Origin: Nemertoderma westbladi
Lineage: Eukaryota > Xenacoelomorpha > Nemertodermatida > Nemertodermatidae
Direction: 5' to 3'
Assembly (NCBI GenBank): GCA_032718475.1
Contig: JAUCBJ010009047.1
Span: 1 to 64,000 of the forward strand
DNA: 64,000 nt
Positions 12,903 to 23,869 of this stretch are shown here, piece after piece; position 1 is the stretch's first letter; each line of letters begins with the position of its first letter. A program made the position numbers and the translations under genes. The notes under the pieces were generated by a model that was not told where the DNA came from, searched no databases, and worked only from the letters and a program-made list of their open reading frames with translations.

Positions 12903-15278
12903 CTAATATTTAATGTGGATGATTTTATCGGAATTTCTTTGAGAAATATATATTCCATCCGGTATTACTACCATCCCTTGGAAACCTTCCACTTCTACAC
13001 ATCCCTGTTTGAATACCATTTGCGAACCATAAGTTCTTTTAAACACGCCCACACACTCTTTCTTGCCTTCTCTCAGAGGAACTAACCAGAAGGAATCCGT
13101 TCCTGCTGAGAAGGTCTCCAAACCACCAAAAGGTATTGATTTACCGCAGTACATTGGGCTAGATTTAACGACTAGGTCTAATTCTTCGTCCAATGTATTA
13201 TAACTATAGGTATACACAGTAAAAACCTTTTCATCTGGTTCGTAAAAACCAAACGACATCCCCCAACTACTAATTAGAGTTCCAGGATGATATAATTTGA
13301 ACATCTTATTCAGGGTTGTTAGGACATTATCATAAATAACCGATTTATAAGTTAACACAATACCATTGTTAGTAGCCACATATACAACCATCATTTTCGA
13401 ATCATGATCAATTTGACCCGCACCATTTATCGACCCCACTGGTTCTCCTAAATATTCCTTTGGTCTAATGCAATCGATTATACTACTATAATAAAACGAG
13501 TTTAAATCAAAACAGTACTTTGAAACCATAAACCATGATTTCTCCCAACCTAGGCCCACAATGAATCTGATTTTTGGTCTTTTAGGTTCTGGCATACCTA
13601 TGGCACTATTTAAATAATAAAACTCTCCCTTGGGAGTCAAACTCCGATCAAATATTAAACCTTGTTCATATACATACATCTTGTTTTCTTTTACATTGGT
13701 TCTAGCGAATAAACGCTCTTTAGCACTGAATCCAATAGCCCCTACATTTTCATAGGAATTTTCACGCAGACGTCTTCTGGTTAGTTTTGGGTTCTGCATA
13801 ATTTCTATGTCGAAATAATATCTTTCAGTGATTACTAAGACACATAAAAGTACAAGCATTATGGAAATAATAACTATTATTCTGGGAAATTTCTTTCCTT
13901 CACTTTCTATCTTACTTTGTAAGTTTTCCTCAGCTCTTTTCCTCAATAACTTTTCGTTTTCCAACTGACTTTCTAATTCTTCAAGTTGTTGTACTTCATC
14001 AATTCTTTTAATAAACCTCTTTCGTCCTTGAATTTTACCAGGTGGAAGATATTCCGCTTTTTGTTGGTTGGGATTTAATTTTCCTGTCCTGGATTCCTCA
14101 TTTGTCGTATTATTAACTTCATCAGTTTGCATTGCTACTTTTTCGGTCTGCTTAAATATTTTGAACTGCGTCTGGGTCTCAATATAGTTTTCATTTATTT
14201 TACATCCATCATTCTCGTTTAATCTTTCTGAATCAACAACTATCTTCCCAAATAATTTATCAAAGGCATATTGATTCGGTTTATCATTCAATTTCACAAA
14301 GTTCATTTGCGGGACTTTAACAATTTCAATATCAGATATCACTTTTGAAATCTGTTCATATTGTCCAATCAGAGATTTCGCTTCATCCATTTTGTTAAGT
14401 AGATCAACATTATTTAAGTCACAATATCCGGAATGTTCTGGAACCCAAATATTATTCAGAATTTCTCGAGTTGACAACATTTTCTTTTTTGATTTGCTAT
14501 ATATATCTTTTACTTTCTCTTTCATAATATTTTCTGAGGTATTAATTGATGATAATACATTTTCCTTTCGATCTTTAATGTCACCTAAGATCCCTTTGGC
14601 AACAATACCTAACTCCATTATCACCCCATCCAACATAGTTATACGAGATTCTAATAAAACACTTATGTTTGTGTTACTTTCTTTTAATTTATTTCGAATA
14701 AACCAAACAGTTTTAGCTGTCGTCCAGATGGTATGGTATTTATAATCTTCTATTTTTAAGTGACAATATCGACATACAACACCCCCGCAGTCATTGCAGT
14801 AATGACGATTACATTTTTTATGAGCTGGACAGACATCTGGTTTCACTTCCTTAGGTCTAACATTGACATCAGGGATTGTTGGAATTGCTGATTCAGGCGC
14901 AGCTGCGTCACATTGGTCATTGTGATTACATATATGATAAAGTTCACAACCTATACAAATCTCAGTGGCACAATCTTGGCAAGGTTTCGTACCCTTTTTC
15001 ATCAAACAACTTTCACATGTTTTAGAATCCCTCAGTGTATCAACCAATGAACCAACCAGATGATTTGCTACAAAGGATTCTAAATCTTCCACTACAGTTT
15101 TCTTTCTGCACTGAGGACAAGAAATTGTCCAACCTCGTCTTTCTTTTCTCGAAATTCCTTTAAGACAATGATGACAATAAGTGTGGGGGCAAGTCAAAAT
15201 GCGAGGTTTATAGAGTATTCTCAGACATATTGAACATTCCAAGTCTCGCTCTAAAGGCTGTTCCACATTCCGGGCCAT
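12903..15278 (-). CDS. Membrane-anchored RING/B-box (TRIM-like) protein, paralogue 1
   Basis: A single-exon frame of 791 residues. Residues 15-57 form a C3HC4 RING (C15, C18, C30, H32, C35, C38, C54, C57), the signature of E3 ubiquitin ligases. Residues 88-119 form a B-box1-like Cys/His cluster and 150-182 a B-box2 (C150, H153, C161, C164, C169, C172, H182). About 185-290 is a probable coiled coil. A Lys/Glu-rich linker leads to a hydrophobic segment at about 462-485, preceded by basic residues, which by the positive-inside rule puts the RING in the cytosol and the last 305 residues in the lumen or outside. That C-terminal part has five scattered cysteines and short repeating strand-like blocks suggestive of a beta-propeller, but it is not a recognisable NHL or B30.2 domain. 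An in-frame TGA lies two codons before the ATG, fixing the start. Substrate unknown; TRIM family members often act in innate immunity, which is inference here. Confidence 0.88.
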   Translation of the reverse strand: MARNVEQPLERDLECSICLRILYKPRILTCPHTYCHHCLKGISRKERRGWTISCPQCRKKTVVEDLESFVANHLVGSLVDTLRDSKTCESCLMKKGTKPCQDCATEICIGCELYHICNHNDQCDAAAPESAIPTIPDVNVRPKEVKPDVCPAHKKCNRHYCNDCGGVVCRYCHLKIEDYKYHTIWTTAKTVWFIRNKLKESNTNISVLLESRITMLDGVIMELGIVAKGILGDIKDRKENVLSSINTSENIMKEKVKDIYSKSKKKMLSTREILNNIWVPEHSGYCDLNNVDLLNKMDEAKSLIGQYEQISKVISDIEIVKVPQMNFVKLNDKPNQYAFDKLFGKIVVDSERLNENDGCKINENYIETQTQFKIFKQTEKVAMQTDEVNNTTNEESRTGKLNPNQQKAEYLPPGKIQGRKRFIKRIDEVQQLEELESQLENEKLLRKRAEENLQSKIESEGKKFPRIIVIISIMLVLLCVLVITERYYFDIEIMQNPKLTRRRLRENSYENVGAIGFSAKERLFARTNVKENKMYVYEQGLIFDRSLTPKGEFYYLNSAIGMPEPKRPKIRFIVGLGWEKSWFMVSKYCFDLNSFYYSSIIDCIRPKEYLGEPVGSINGAGQIDHDSKMMVVYVATNNGIVLTYKSVIYDNVLTTLNKMFKLYHPGTLISSWGMSFGFYEPDEKVFTVYTYSYNTLDEELDLVVKSSPMYCGKSIPFGGLETFSAGTDSFWLVPLREGKKECVGVFKRTYGSQMVFKQGCVEVEGFQGMVVIPDGIYISQRNSDKIIHIKY

Positions 15279-15749
15279 TGATCATAGCCTAAATGCTATC
15301 GTAGATGACAAAATAAACATGAATAAAAATCTAAATTGTTATTGATATTTTAGCATATTCTGGCCCATGTTAGATATGCTGATATCTAGTACCAGTATAT
15401 TGATGTATCATCCATCGTCTTCACCCTCTATCGCCCCGACAAACTTAAATGAAGTTATTGATACAGATAAAACTAATAGATTATTACAGATGCATAGGTC
15501 TCAATAAAATAAATAGAAGTAATAATTATTGTATTTATACCACACATATTAATTAATTATGTTATTATCTGGCATTTATCGTATTATATAAAGTAAAAAA
15601 GCAATGTCTCCATGGATTACAAACAATGTCTGACGACTTTTTTTTCCAGTTTGGTCCTCCCGGAACTAAACTCGCTCGAGGTATCTGGTACTCTGTTAGC
15701 TACCATATACATTAATGACGATGCAGGTCAGCGATGCGACATGTCCCAC
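15279..15749. other. 5' flank of paralogue 1, no other gene
   Basis: The first 60 or so bases upstream of the minus-strand start match the flank of the second paralogue (shared gatgacaaaataaacatgaa word), so the duplication included some 5' leader or promoter sequence. Beyond that the two flanks differ. No other feature seen. Confidence 0.5.
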
Positions 15750-16000
15750 TTAAGGCCCGTTCACATCCAACGGAACGGTACACCGCGCGGCGGTGTACCG
15801 CCGGGCCAGCGGTACACCGCTGACTGTGAACGACCCAACAGGTACAATAGTTGTGTGCTAAACCGCGCGGTTTACCACAGCCCATTTAAACACTAACAAT
15901 GTTAAAACAATTAATGTAATTTCTTGTTGAATTCACAATCCACAGAAGATAGACAATCTAGTTACCGCAACGGTACCGTTGGGTGTGAACGGGGCTTTAA
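15750..16000. mobile_element. MITE with TTAA-flanked terminal inverted repeats
   Basis: About 251 bases bounded by TTAA on both sides. The left end ggcccgttcacatccaacgg is the near-exact reverse complement of the right end (ccgttgggtgtgaacggggc). The interior is non-coding and contains further short inverted GC-rich words (ggtacaccgcgcggcggtgtacc is palindromic in part). The TTAA target site suggests mobilisation by a piggyBac-type transposase; a TTA duplication as in PIF/Harbinger elements is the alternative. Confidence 0.75.
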
Positions 16001-18558
16001 GTATACATTATTCTGACTCACCCTCGGAGGAGGATTGAGGTGAAACTATGTTTCAAATTTCATGCAATATCATTAAGATTGTAGTAATATTTTTAATTTT
16101 TTTTTTGGGGGGGGGGGTGGGGGGGGGGGGGGGTGTGATCTAAGCCCCTGAATTACGACACCATATTCCTGGTGTATTTTGGTTAAATATATAACTTTAT
16201 ATATAATTTTGACTATCAGGGACCGACATTCAGACAAATTCTTAGAGTTGGAGGGGAAACCCTCCCAAGTGCACGATTATTGGTTAAAAGGGCAAAATAT
16301 TGACAGCGGTTTGAATCGCGCCAGTGTCACTTCACTTAAATGTATATATACAACGTTTTTATATATTTTGTACAACCTGGTTTCACAGCCATGGTTGACT
16401 GGAAGGGCTCCGGTGGGAAGTGCACCGGGAGATGGACTTGGCTTCTCAGGGATGGGCTGCAGCAGGAATGACTGCATACGGAGGTATTGTCTAAAACTTT
16501 ACAATAATGGTTCCTAATATGTATCGAAACCCATACCACAACCGTTCAACCAACATACCAACCCTCACTATTCCGCTGTTCATACTCTGGTACCAACTCA
16601 CACCAGTCTACGAACATTCCTTTTTGAAGGATCTGAAAACTCTATTTTTAAGATGAACTTTTTTTAGAACTTTTTGGAATCGAATCTATTTATCTGCTAT
16701 AGCAGTTTTAGTGATAGTGGGGCGCTTAATATAATTATATAATATTTGTAAATAATCTCTAAACTATATAAATATACATTTTTTTAATTTGTTTTTATTA
16801 TTTAAATATTTTTATTATTCTTGATTATTATTATTAACCAGAAAAAATAATGGTACAATAAAAATGTTGAAAATAAAAATGTTGAATAAATGTTGAAATA
16901 TTCACTCATAACAGAAGTATTTATCATAAATAGAGAAAAGTTATATATAATTTTTACATATACAAAATTGATTGCGATAAACTTGATTGAGGGTAATGCA
17001 CACAGTGCGAAGTAAGTTTGTGGGTTTATGAAAAAGGACTGGGCGGGTTGACCAATAGTTACAAGCAACTGTATAAGTAAAGTGTATAACCTAACGATTA
17101 GATTAGATTATCAGAAAAATTGGACTAATCGAGTTGTTGCTATTTGTTAAATAGTTACAAATGCAATAATTATTGTATTATATATTCTATACGGTTTGAT
17201 ATTGAAGGTACCGCACCGGTAGTATTGCACTGCCTAATGTATAATTTTCTGCGAAACTCAACCTATTATACCAGTCAATAAGCACTAATAAGTATATCTA
17301 TTGTATGATATATAAATTAATTTGGATAATTTCCAAATGACGACATCGTTCTGCATTAAGTATCACAATACATTAAATATAATTAATTTATTACCAACAA
17401 GATAGACTTGGTTCTCCCTTCTATAACTAAATATATTCTCAAGGACTAATCGATGGGTGAGCCTCGAGCCACATAGTAGGTGGTGCCACAACGAACTGAC
17501 ATTATTAGGGACAGGATCAATAAATAATTGCAATTAGTTGTAATTTAAAACAGTCGAGTTTTACACCTTTTATCTGGGTTGTTCAATAATATATATTAAT
17601 TTCTCCCCCTTGTGGCATCATCGGGATAAATAAAATTTATAAACTAAGCAACAAACAAATCAAATCTAATTCAAATATATTTAAACAAAACAAAGAATTT
17701 AAAAATCGAATATACACCAGGACCCATAGACAGCCACATACCTTACATCACTAAAATAGTTACAATTTCAATTAAGTAATTTAATCAGGGAGCTTAATTG
17801 AGTCCGTAACTGCAGTAGATGGTATTACTGTATGTAAGTAGTATGTTTCTTTCAGGAGAATAGCAAAATAGCAGGGCTAGTGTCCTACCTGGTAAGAATA
17901 AGGGATGTAAATATTGACGTTAGATTAATTATTTATTTTCTTATGTTTGTGAGGGTGGGGAGGAACTTGGATTGTGGATTATAAATTAATTTAAATTAAA
18001 ATGACATACATAAATGCATATTATTTACCCTAACGACGATCTTTCTTTCCGATAAGAATCGCCGTTGCCAGGGCGGCTTGCCCGGGTGATACATACAGAA
18101 TGCAACGCGACCCAGCGCGGTCAGACCGGTCAGGCGAGTGAGACCATTAATCACCCTGCATGATGTTATTGAACTCAATTTGTTTAAGAAACTATATTAA
18201 AGTCAATGCTCTGACAAAAACTTACCGGTTGACATGGCAACGGTAATTATTATGCGTTATAAGGGGCCAAATATCATATTTCATAAATTAAATGCATATA
18301 AATATTTCAGTTTAATAAGGACAATTTTAATTTATTTGTTAATAGATTTGCTTGTAATTGAATGCAATTGATGAGCCACATTGAGCGGAACTCTACAGTA
18401 GGTAATCTAAACAAACCAGACGTTGTAGAGCGTGTATGGTGAGAAACACCATCATACTGTCCTACTACTTTAATATGTAATAATGAAAACAGGTCCCACA
18501 ACCGCTGAACTGTATAAAATAACACAATCAGACTAATACCGCGGTTTATTGTTAATTT
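16001..18558. other. Non-coding stretch with a poly-G tract
   Basis: No gene recognised. 16106-16133 is almost pure G (about 25 G with one T), preceded by poly-T, a possible G-quadruplex former and a difficult place for sequencing. Frames at 16179-16517 and 16802-17068 have no recognisable domain. The remainder is AT-rich. Confidence 0.5.
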
Positions 18559-18629
18559 CATTTACATTTCATTATTTTCATTTCATTTATTTAGCTTGTA
18601 AATGTAAAAGGCGAACCGCTCAATATATA
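18559..18629 (-). mobile_element. 3' tail of a LINE, separated from its body by a Gypsy insertion
   Basis: On the minus strand this reads as a short unique stretch followed by an AT-rich simple tail built from aaatg/aaataatg words (18559-18600), like the microsatellite tails of CR1/L2-type LINEs. It is followed at once by the Gypsy LTR, on whose other side the untranslated end of a minus-strand LINE begins. I infer one LINE split by the Gypsy element. Confidence 0.45.
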
Positions 18630-18921
18630 TGTAGGGACCCGCTCTATTAAGAACTTTCGTTTTCCTTCAACATACGCGTAGTCTGGGTATAACTTACTAA
18701 CTATTAATTGCATACAGTACGATTGACTGACTTACAGTGCAACTTTACTTTGTAGTTCTTGTACTACAGTAGTAGGCCTATATAACAGCCTGACATCTTA
18801 CTTTCTATGGTTGTACTACCGGTACCTAAGCAACATTTGATCGCACTAACAAAATATACATTATATTATTCTGATTTATGATATATTTGTTATTTATACT
18901 ATTTGTATCTTATATCCAACA
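18630..18921 (+). repeat. Gypsy 5' LTR
   Basis: 292 bases starting TG and ending CA, matching 22891-23182 without a difference that I can see. Confidence 0.95.
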
Positions 18922-18922
18922 T

Positions 18923-18936
18923 TGGTGACCCGGACG
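18923..18936 (+). promoter_or_regulatory. Primer-binding site of the Gypsy element
   Basis: tggtgacccggacg begins one base after the LTR. The leading TGG pairs with the CCA end of a tRNA, as expected for minus-strand priming. I do not assign the tRNA. Confidence 0.75.
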
Positions 18937-19767
18937 ATGGACGACAACGCATCCAGTGGTAATCCATCTCAAAATCAACCCACTATTTCGGCTGTTAGTC
19001 TGAAACTTCCGCCATTCTGGCCGAGCGATCCTCAACTCTGGTTCGCACAAGTAGATGCCCAATTTTCCAATCGCGGAATAACGGCCCAACAAACAAAGTT
19101 TAACTATGTTATCGCCTCCTTAGAGCCAAACACAGCGGCTGAAGTCCGCGACCTCATACTCAACCCGCCTCAAACAAACCCGTACGACACTCTCCGCACA
19201 AACTTGGTTTCCCGTTTATCGGCATCTGAACAACGGCGCATCCAGCAGCTCCTTACTATGGAAGAACTGGGGGACAGGAAACCATCTCAACTTTTACGAC
19301 GGATGCAACAGTTATTGGGTTCGGCTACTATGGATGACTCTGTACTCCGCACGCTATTCTTACAACGTTTACCTACAAACGTACAAGTCGTCCTAGCGAC
19401 TTCCACTGCCAGTTTGGACGAGGTCGCTTCATTGGCCGACAAGATGATGGAGGTTTCAGTTCCGACCATTTCACATGTTTCTTCCGATAAAAATAGTGCT
19501 GTGGAGGATCTTCGAGGAGAGATTGTTAAACTTCAACGACAGGTAGCCTCTCTTCTAAAGGGACACGATCGTGGTAGAAGTTCCAGTCGACGCGACCAAC
19601 GGAAACAAGCCCGGAGTAAATCACGTTCCGACTGCGCAACCAGTGCGAGTGGATATAATTCCTCAACTAAAGACAGACTTTGTTGGTATCACGACCGTTT
19701 TGGAGATCAAGCGCAGAAGTGCACCCCGCCGTGTTCCTGGTCGGGAAACGACGATACCGGGAACTAG
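18937..19767 (+). CDS. gag: Gypsy Gag (DUF7041-type)
   Basis: 276 residues from the first ATG after the primer-binding site; the same frame is open back to 18922 but without an ATG there. Residues 20-140 ([16 protein letters not shown] and the following helical block) match the Gag N-terminal domain found in many Mag/Sushi-like invertebrate Gypsy elements. The tail is rich in Arg/Ser and ends in a [18 protein letters not shown] cluster, a Cys/His motif likely to bind RNA. It forms the virus-like particle. The gene ends in TAG at 19765-19767 and overlaps pol. Confidence 0.88.
   Translation: MDDNASSGNPSQNQPTISAVSLKLPPFWPSDPQLWFAQVDAQFSNRGITAQQTKFNYVIASLEPNTAAEVRDLILNPPQTNPYDTLRTNLVSRLSASEQRRIQQLLTMEELGDRKPSQLLRRMQQLLGSATMDDSVLRTLFLQRLPTNVQVVLATSTASLDEVASLADKMMEVSVPTISHVSSDKNSAVEDLRGEIVKLQRQVASLLKGHDRGRSSSRRDQRKQARSKSRSDCATSASGYNSSTKDRLCWYHDRFGDQAQKCTPPCSWSGNDDTGN
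19743..19749 (+). promoter_or_regulatory. -1 ribosomal frameshift site (slippery heptamer)
   Basis: GGGAAAC lies 15 bases before the gag stop and is in the phase required for simultaneous slippage: gag reads G GGA AAC, and a slip of one base back enters the pol frame. This heptamer is a well-known slippery sequence in retroviruses. I did not identify the stimulatory downstream RNA structure, which should begin about 5-9 bases after it. Confidence 0.8.
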
Positions 19768-22700
19768 CGGCGACGAGTCAACCCGGTTCGAGCGGTAGTC
19801 GCCTGTTTTTTATAACTGACAAACTGAGCAAACGGAAATTCCTAATCGATACCGGAGCACAAATCAGTGTCATTCAACCCTCTCCATCCGAACACCGGAA
19901 TCCACTGCAGGGGACTCCGCTTAAAGCAGCAAACTCCACCAATATTCCCACCTATGGCGAACGCTTAGTTACCCTAGATCTTGGTCTACGACGGACTTTC
20001 CGTTGGATCTTTACAGTGGCTGATGTATCCCACTCAATTATCGGAGCAGATTTTCTCAGCCATTTTGATCTCCTACCCGATGTCCGACGTGCGACCCTTC
20101 GGGATGGTGTTACATCGCTAAATATCAAGGGGTCCGCTAGTAAATTATATTCATTAAATTTAAGTATGAACCAACCTCAACCTGACTCCTGTTTTACCCG
20201 GCTTTTATTGGAATATCCCTCAATTATTAACCAAAAACCGGCTACTGAGTATTCTCCTCCTGCCCACGGAGTTGAGCACTTTATCGAGACGACTGGTCCT
20301 CCTGTTTACGCTAAACCTAGGCGACTGTCTCCTGAGAAACTGAAAGCTGCGAAACATGAATTCGAATATATGCTGGAGACAGGAGTAATACGACCTTCAT
20401 CCAGTAACTGGTCATCTCCACTTCATCTAACTCCAAAGTCCAACGGCGACTGGCGTCCTTGCGGGGATTATCGAGCGCTGAACAACGTCACTGTTCCCGA
20501 TAGATATCCGATTCCCCATATACAGGACTTTACTTCCTATTTACATGGTGCCACTATATTTTCCAAGCTGGATCTTAAGCGGGCATACAACCAGATACCA
20601 GTTCATCCTCTAGATGTTCCAAAAACGGCCATTACAACTCCATTTGGCCTGTATGAATTTATCGTTATGCCATTTGGCCTACGCAATGCTGCCCAATCCT
20701 TTCAGCGCTTAATCGACAAGGCATTGCGTGATCTCGACTTCGCATTTGCATATTTAGATGATATTCTTGTCGCTAGCACCTCCGAGAAAGAACATTTAGA
20801 GCACCTACGTATTTTGCTTGAACGATTAACTGCTTATGGATTGGTTCTCAATTTATCAAAATGTACTTTTGGAGTAGACTCTTTGGATTTTTTGGGCCAT
20901 ACAGTTAATTCCAATGGAATTACACCGATAGCCAGCAAAGTCCAGGATATTCAGGATTTCCCACTTCCTAATTCCCGACGCCGTTTGCGTGAGTATATTG
21001 GCCTAGTCACCTTTTATCATAGGTTTATAGAGAACTGTGCCAACATACTCAATCCCCTATATGAACTGCTTAAAAAACGCGTTGGTGAGAAAACTCCATT
21101 AATTTGGAATGAAAAGGCGACCGACTCATTCAACTCTTCTAAGACTGCCATTGCAAATACTGCATTATTAGCCCATCCACTGCCCAATGCTCCTCTAAAC
21201 ATCATGGTTGATGCATCTAATATCGCCATTGGAGGCGTCCTACAACAACTGGTTGAAGATTGTTGGCAACCTCTTGCTTTCTATTCCAAGAAACTGTCCC
21301 CGGCAGAACAGCGATACAGCACATTTGGACGGGAACTACTAGCTATGTATAAATCGATAGCACACTTTAGACACGCAGTTGAAGGCCGAGAATTTTATGT
21401 GCTGACTGATCATAAACCCTTGACTTTCGCCTTAAAGAAAAACTCAGACCGTAGTTCTCCTCGCGAAATCCGTCAACTCTCCTACATATCCGAGTTCACA
21501 AATGATATTCGTTTTATCCAGGGTGTAAATAATCCAGTCGCCGATTCACTGTCAAGACCATCCATTAACTCACTTTCACAAGATCTGGATTTATCCAAGT
21601 TGGTAACAGCACAACTTACCGACTGCGAACTCCAGCAACTAAAAACTGATAACACTTCTTCACTAATTCTGACAGATTTTCCATCCCCATATGGGCTCGG
21701 TACGCTCACATGTGATACCTCAACTAATGTGGCCCGTCCGTTTGTTCCCGGAGATTTCCGTCGACCTATATTTGATAAACTCCATGGACTCTCTCATCCA
21801 GGCACTCGGGCTACACAGAAGCTTATTACGCAACGTTACGTCTGGCCAGGAATGAACAAGACGATACGAATGTGGACACAAACGTGTATGGCATGTCAAC
21901 AAAACAAGATTAATCGTCATACACACACCCCATTGGGCACCTTTGATATATCAGACCAACGTTTTGAGAAAATCCATATGGATTTAGTTGGTCCGTTACC
22001 ACCTTCACAGGGACAACGATACATTCTCACAATTATAGATAGATTCTCACGCTGGCCCGAAGCAATTCCACTCCCAAATATTGAGGCAAAAACTGTGGCA
22101 CGAGCTTTTATTTCAAATTGGATATCCCGTTTTGGTGTACCCACTACCATTACAACAGATCGTGGTGGACAATTCGAATCCGCCCTTTTCCACCAAGTAA
22201 ATAAACTCCTTGGTTGTAACCATTTCAGAACAACAGCGTATCACCCAAGTGCCAACGGTATGGTGGAAAGACTGCATCGCCAGCTAAAAGCTTCTCTTAG
22301 AGCTCACGATAGTAATCCCCACTGGATTGACTGTCTTCCCCTCGTTTTACTCGGAGTCCGTTCAGCCATTAAAACTGATATTGGTTATTCTTCATCTCAA
22401 TTGGTTTATGGACAAACTCTCCGTCTACCCGGACAACTAGTTGTAACTAAACCACCTAGCCCAAACACTGCTGATCTCCATACATTCGCTCAACACTTAC
22501 AATCGGATATGTCAGCACTCAAACCTTCGGAACCTAGGGTAACCAACCGACCATGGTATATACCAACTTCTCTGAAAGATTGTACTCATGTGTTTGTGAG
22601 ACATCCTCCAATTAAAAAGGCGTTGGAACCACCGTTTGATGGACCTTATAAAGTCATCAATCTTGGACATAAAACTGTTACTGTGGAAATTAAAGGCCAC

Positions 22701-22871
22701 AAAGAAGTAATAACCTTGGATCGAGTGAAACCCGCATTTTTGGATTGTATACCCGATTCTAGCCCCAATAATACAAACAGAAACACCCCTATAACTGACC
22801 CTCAACCCTATACAACATCCCGAGGTCGCATTAGTAAACCACCAGTACGTTTTCATCCAGTCGTGCGTTGA
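19749..22871 (+). CDS. pol: Gypsy Pol (protease, RT, RNase H, integrase)
   Basis: The frame is open from 19680 to 22871 (up to 1063 codons) and is expected to be entered by -1 frameshifting near 19749; no ATG of its own is needed. Counting from 19680: aspartic protease with DTGA at about 56-59; reverse transcriptase with the YLDD catalytic box at about 358; RNase H with a DAS motif at about 510; integrase with an HHCC zinc motif from about 701 (C-M-A-C pair included) and catalytic D, D, E at about 767, 826 and 862. The order protease-RT-RNase H-integrase is that of Ty3/Gypsy and all catalytic boxes look intact. No chromodomain is evident at the C-terminus. Confidence 0.93.
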   Translation, partial: RRYRELAATSQPGSSGSRLFFITDKLSKRKFLIDTGAQISVIQPSPSEHRNPLQGTPLKAANSTNIPTYGERLVTLDLGLRRTFRWIFTVADVSHSIIGADFLSHFDLLPDVRRATLRDGVTSLNIKGSASKLYSLNLSMNQPQPDSCFTRLLLEYPSIINQKPATEYSPPAHGVEHFIETTGPPVYAKPRRLSPEKLKAAKHEFEYMLETGVIRPSSSNWSSPLHLTPKSNGDWRPCGDYRALNNVTVPDRYPIPHIQDFTSYLHGATIFSKLDLKRAYNQIPVHPLDVPKTAITTPFGLYEFIVMPFGLRNAAQSFQRLIDKALRDLDFAFAYLDDILVASTSEKEHLEHLRILLERLTAYGLVLNLSKCTFGVDSLDFLGHTVNSNGITPIASKVQDIQDFPLPNSRRRLREYIGLVTFYHRFIENCANILNPLYELLKKRVGEKTPLIWNEKATDSFNSSKTAIANTALLAHPLPNAPLNIMVDASNIAIGGVLQQLVEDCWQPLAFYSKKLSPAEQRYSTFGRELLAMYKSIAHFRHAVEGREFYVLTDHKPLTFALKKNSDRSSPREIRQLSYISEFTNDIRFIQGVNNPVADSLSRPSINSLSQDLDLSKLVTAQLTDCELQQLKTDNTSSLILTDFPSPYGLGTLTCDTSTNVARPFVPGDFRRPIFDKLHGLSHPGTRATQKLITQRYVWPGMNKTIRMWTQTCMACQQNKINRHTHTPLGTFDISDQRFEKIHMDLVGPLPPSQGQRYILTIIDRFSRWPEAIPLPNIEAKTVARAFISNWISRFGVPTTITTDRGGQFESALFHQVNKLLGCNHFRTTAYHPSANGMVERLHRQLKASLRAHDSNPHWIDCLPLVLLGVRSAIKTDIGYSSSQLVYGQTLRLPGQLVVTKPPSPNTADLHTFAQHLQSDMSALKPSEPRVTNRPWYIPTSLKDCTHVFVRHPPIKKALEPPFDGPYKVINLGHKTVTVEIKGHKEVITLDRVKPAFLDCIPDSSPNNTNRNTPITDPQPYTTSRGRISKPPVRFHPVVR

Positions 22872-22877
22872 CTCACT

Positions 22878-22890
22878 GGTAGGGGAGTAC
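22878..22890 (+). promoter_or_regulatory. Polypurine tract of the Gypsy element
   Basis: ggtaggggagtac directly precedes the 3' LTR, where plus-strand priming is expected. It is interrupted by pyrimidines, so its exact extent is uncertain. Confidence 0.55.
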
Positions 22891-23182
22891 TGTAGGGACC
22901 CGCTCTATTAAGAACTTTCGTTTTCCTTCAACATACGCGTAGTCTGGGTATAACTTACTAACTATTAATTGCATACAGTACGATTGACTGACTTACAGTG
23001 CAACTTTACTTTGTAGTTCTTGTACTACAGTAGTAGGCCTATATAACAGCCTGACATCTTACTTTCTATGGTTGTACTACCGGTACCTAAGCAACATTTG
23101 ATCGCACTAACAAAATATACATTATATTATTCTGATTTATGATATATTTGTTATTTATACTATTTGTATCTTATATCCAACA
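22891..23182 (+). repeat. Gypsy 3' LTR
   Basis: 292 bases, same as the 5' LTR, followed by the TATA duplicate. Confidence 0.95.
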
Positions 23183-23419
23183 TATATATGTTACAAATAT
23201 TACTGTACTGTATATTACAAATATTATACAACCATTGGCTAATATAGCAATTTATATGCTTGTGGCTAGTCAAGGTCAGGTTATCATGTCAAATGTTTAT
23301 AAATGAAAAGCACCCTCATAAATAAAAAGCACCATCATATATATATTCAGTAAACTAATAGTCACAAATAACAGATCCCATAATACCCCATAAATATTAA
23401 CAATATAACTGAACTTCTC

Positions 23420-23760
23420 TAGAGATTGGCATTACTCAAAGACTGGTAAAGGAATTGCTTAAAGTTATTGGTGAAGCTACCTTTAGACATACAATTCCTA
23501 ATGCTGGATGGAAGATTATTCCAAATAATTGTCCTTTGGTAAGTTAGATCATTTTAAGCAACGACTAAAGACACACGTGGAACAAAAAATATATTATAAG
23601 ATGCAGATCTAGTTTGATATCTGCAGCATTTACTACTTTAGAAAATAAATAAGATAATTGGTGTCGACTGTTGTGAAAAACATCAAACATGGTTTGCTCT
23701 ACTTGGAGTCTATATAGTTCAGATACTGGTAGAATATGTAAACGTTTATACACGAAGTGG
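23420..23760 (-). pseudogene. LINE ORF2 C-terminal block
   Basis: The minus strand codes for YKRLHILPVSELYRLQ followed by FDVFHN and, after a stop and a gap, RTIIWNNLPSSIRN and SFTNNFKQFL. This is the typical C-terminal end of CR1/Rex/L2-like LINE reverse transcriptases. At least one internal stop is present. Confidence 0.75.
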
Positions 23761-23869
23761 GGCCTTCGCGCAGCACGTGACTTAAATTTAATTTAAGTAC
23801 TAATTCGAAAGTATTACTGTATTAGCAAATTTTAAGCAGATTTCGCCTAATCACTTTTTACCTCTTTCA

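Larger units (their letters stand above)
18630..23182 (+). mobile_element. Complete Ty3/Gypsy LTR retrotransposon
   Basis: A 4553-base element with two 292-base LTRs (TGTAGGG...CCAACA) that look identical by eye, flanked by TATA on both sides as a likely 4-bp target-site duplication (the AT-rich context makes its exact length ambiguous). It holds a primer-binding site, gag, an overlapping pol in the -1 frame and a purine tract, with no stop or frameshift damage visible. Identical LTRs mean a recent insertion; it may still be active. It appears to sit in the 3' region of an older minus-strand LINE. Confidence 0.93.

Noticed and set aside
14392-14745. Plus-strand frame conserved in both RING/B-box paralogues (also 31255-31626)
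   Set aside because: It is the antisense shadow of the coiled-coil region; its conservation follows from the sense gene.
16179-16517. 112-codon plus-strand frame next to the poly-G tract
   Set aside because: Composition and lack of motifs suggest chance.
18922-18936. Gag start at 18922
   Set aside because: The codon there is TTG and overlaps the primer-binding site; the first ATG is at 18937.
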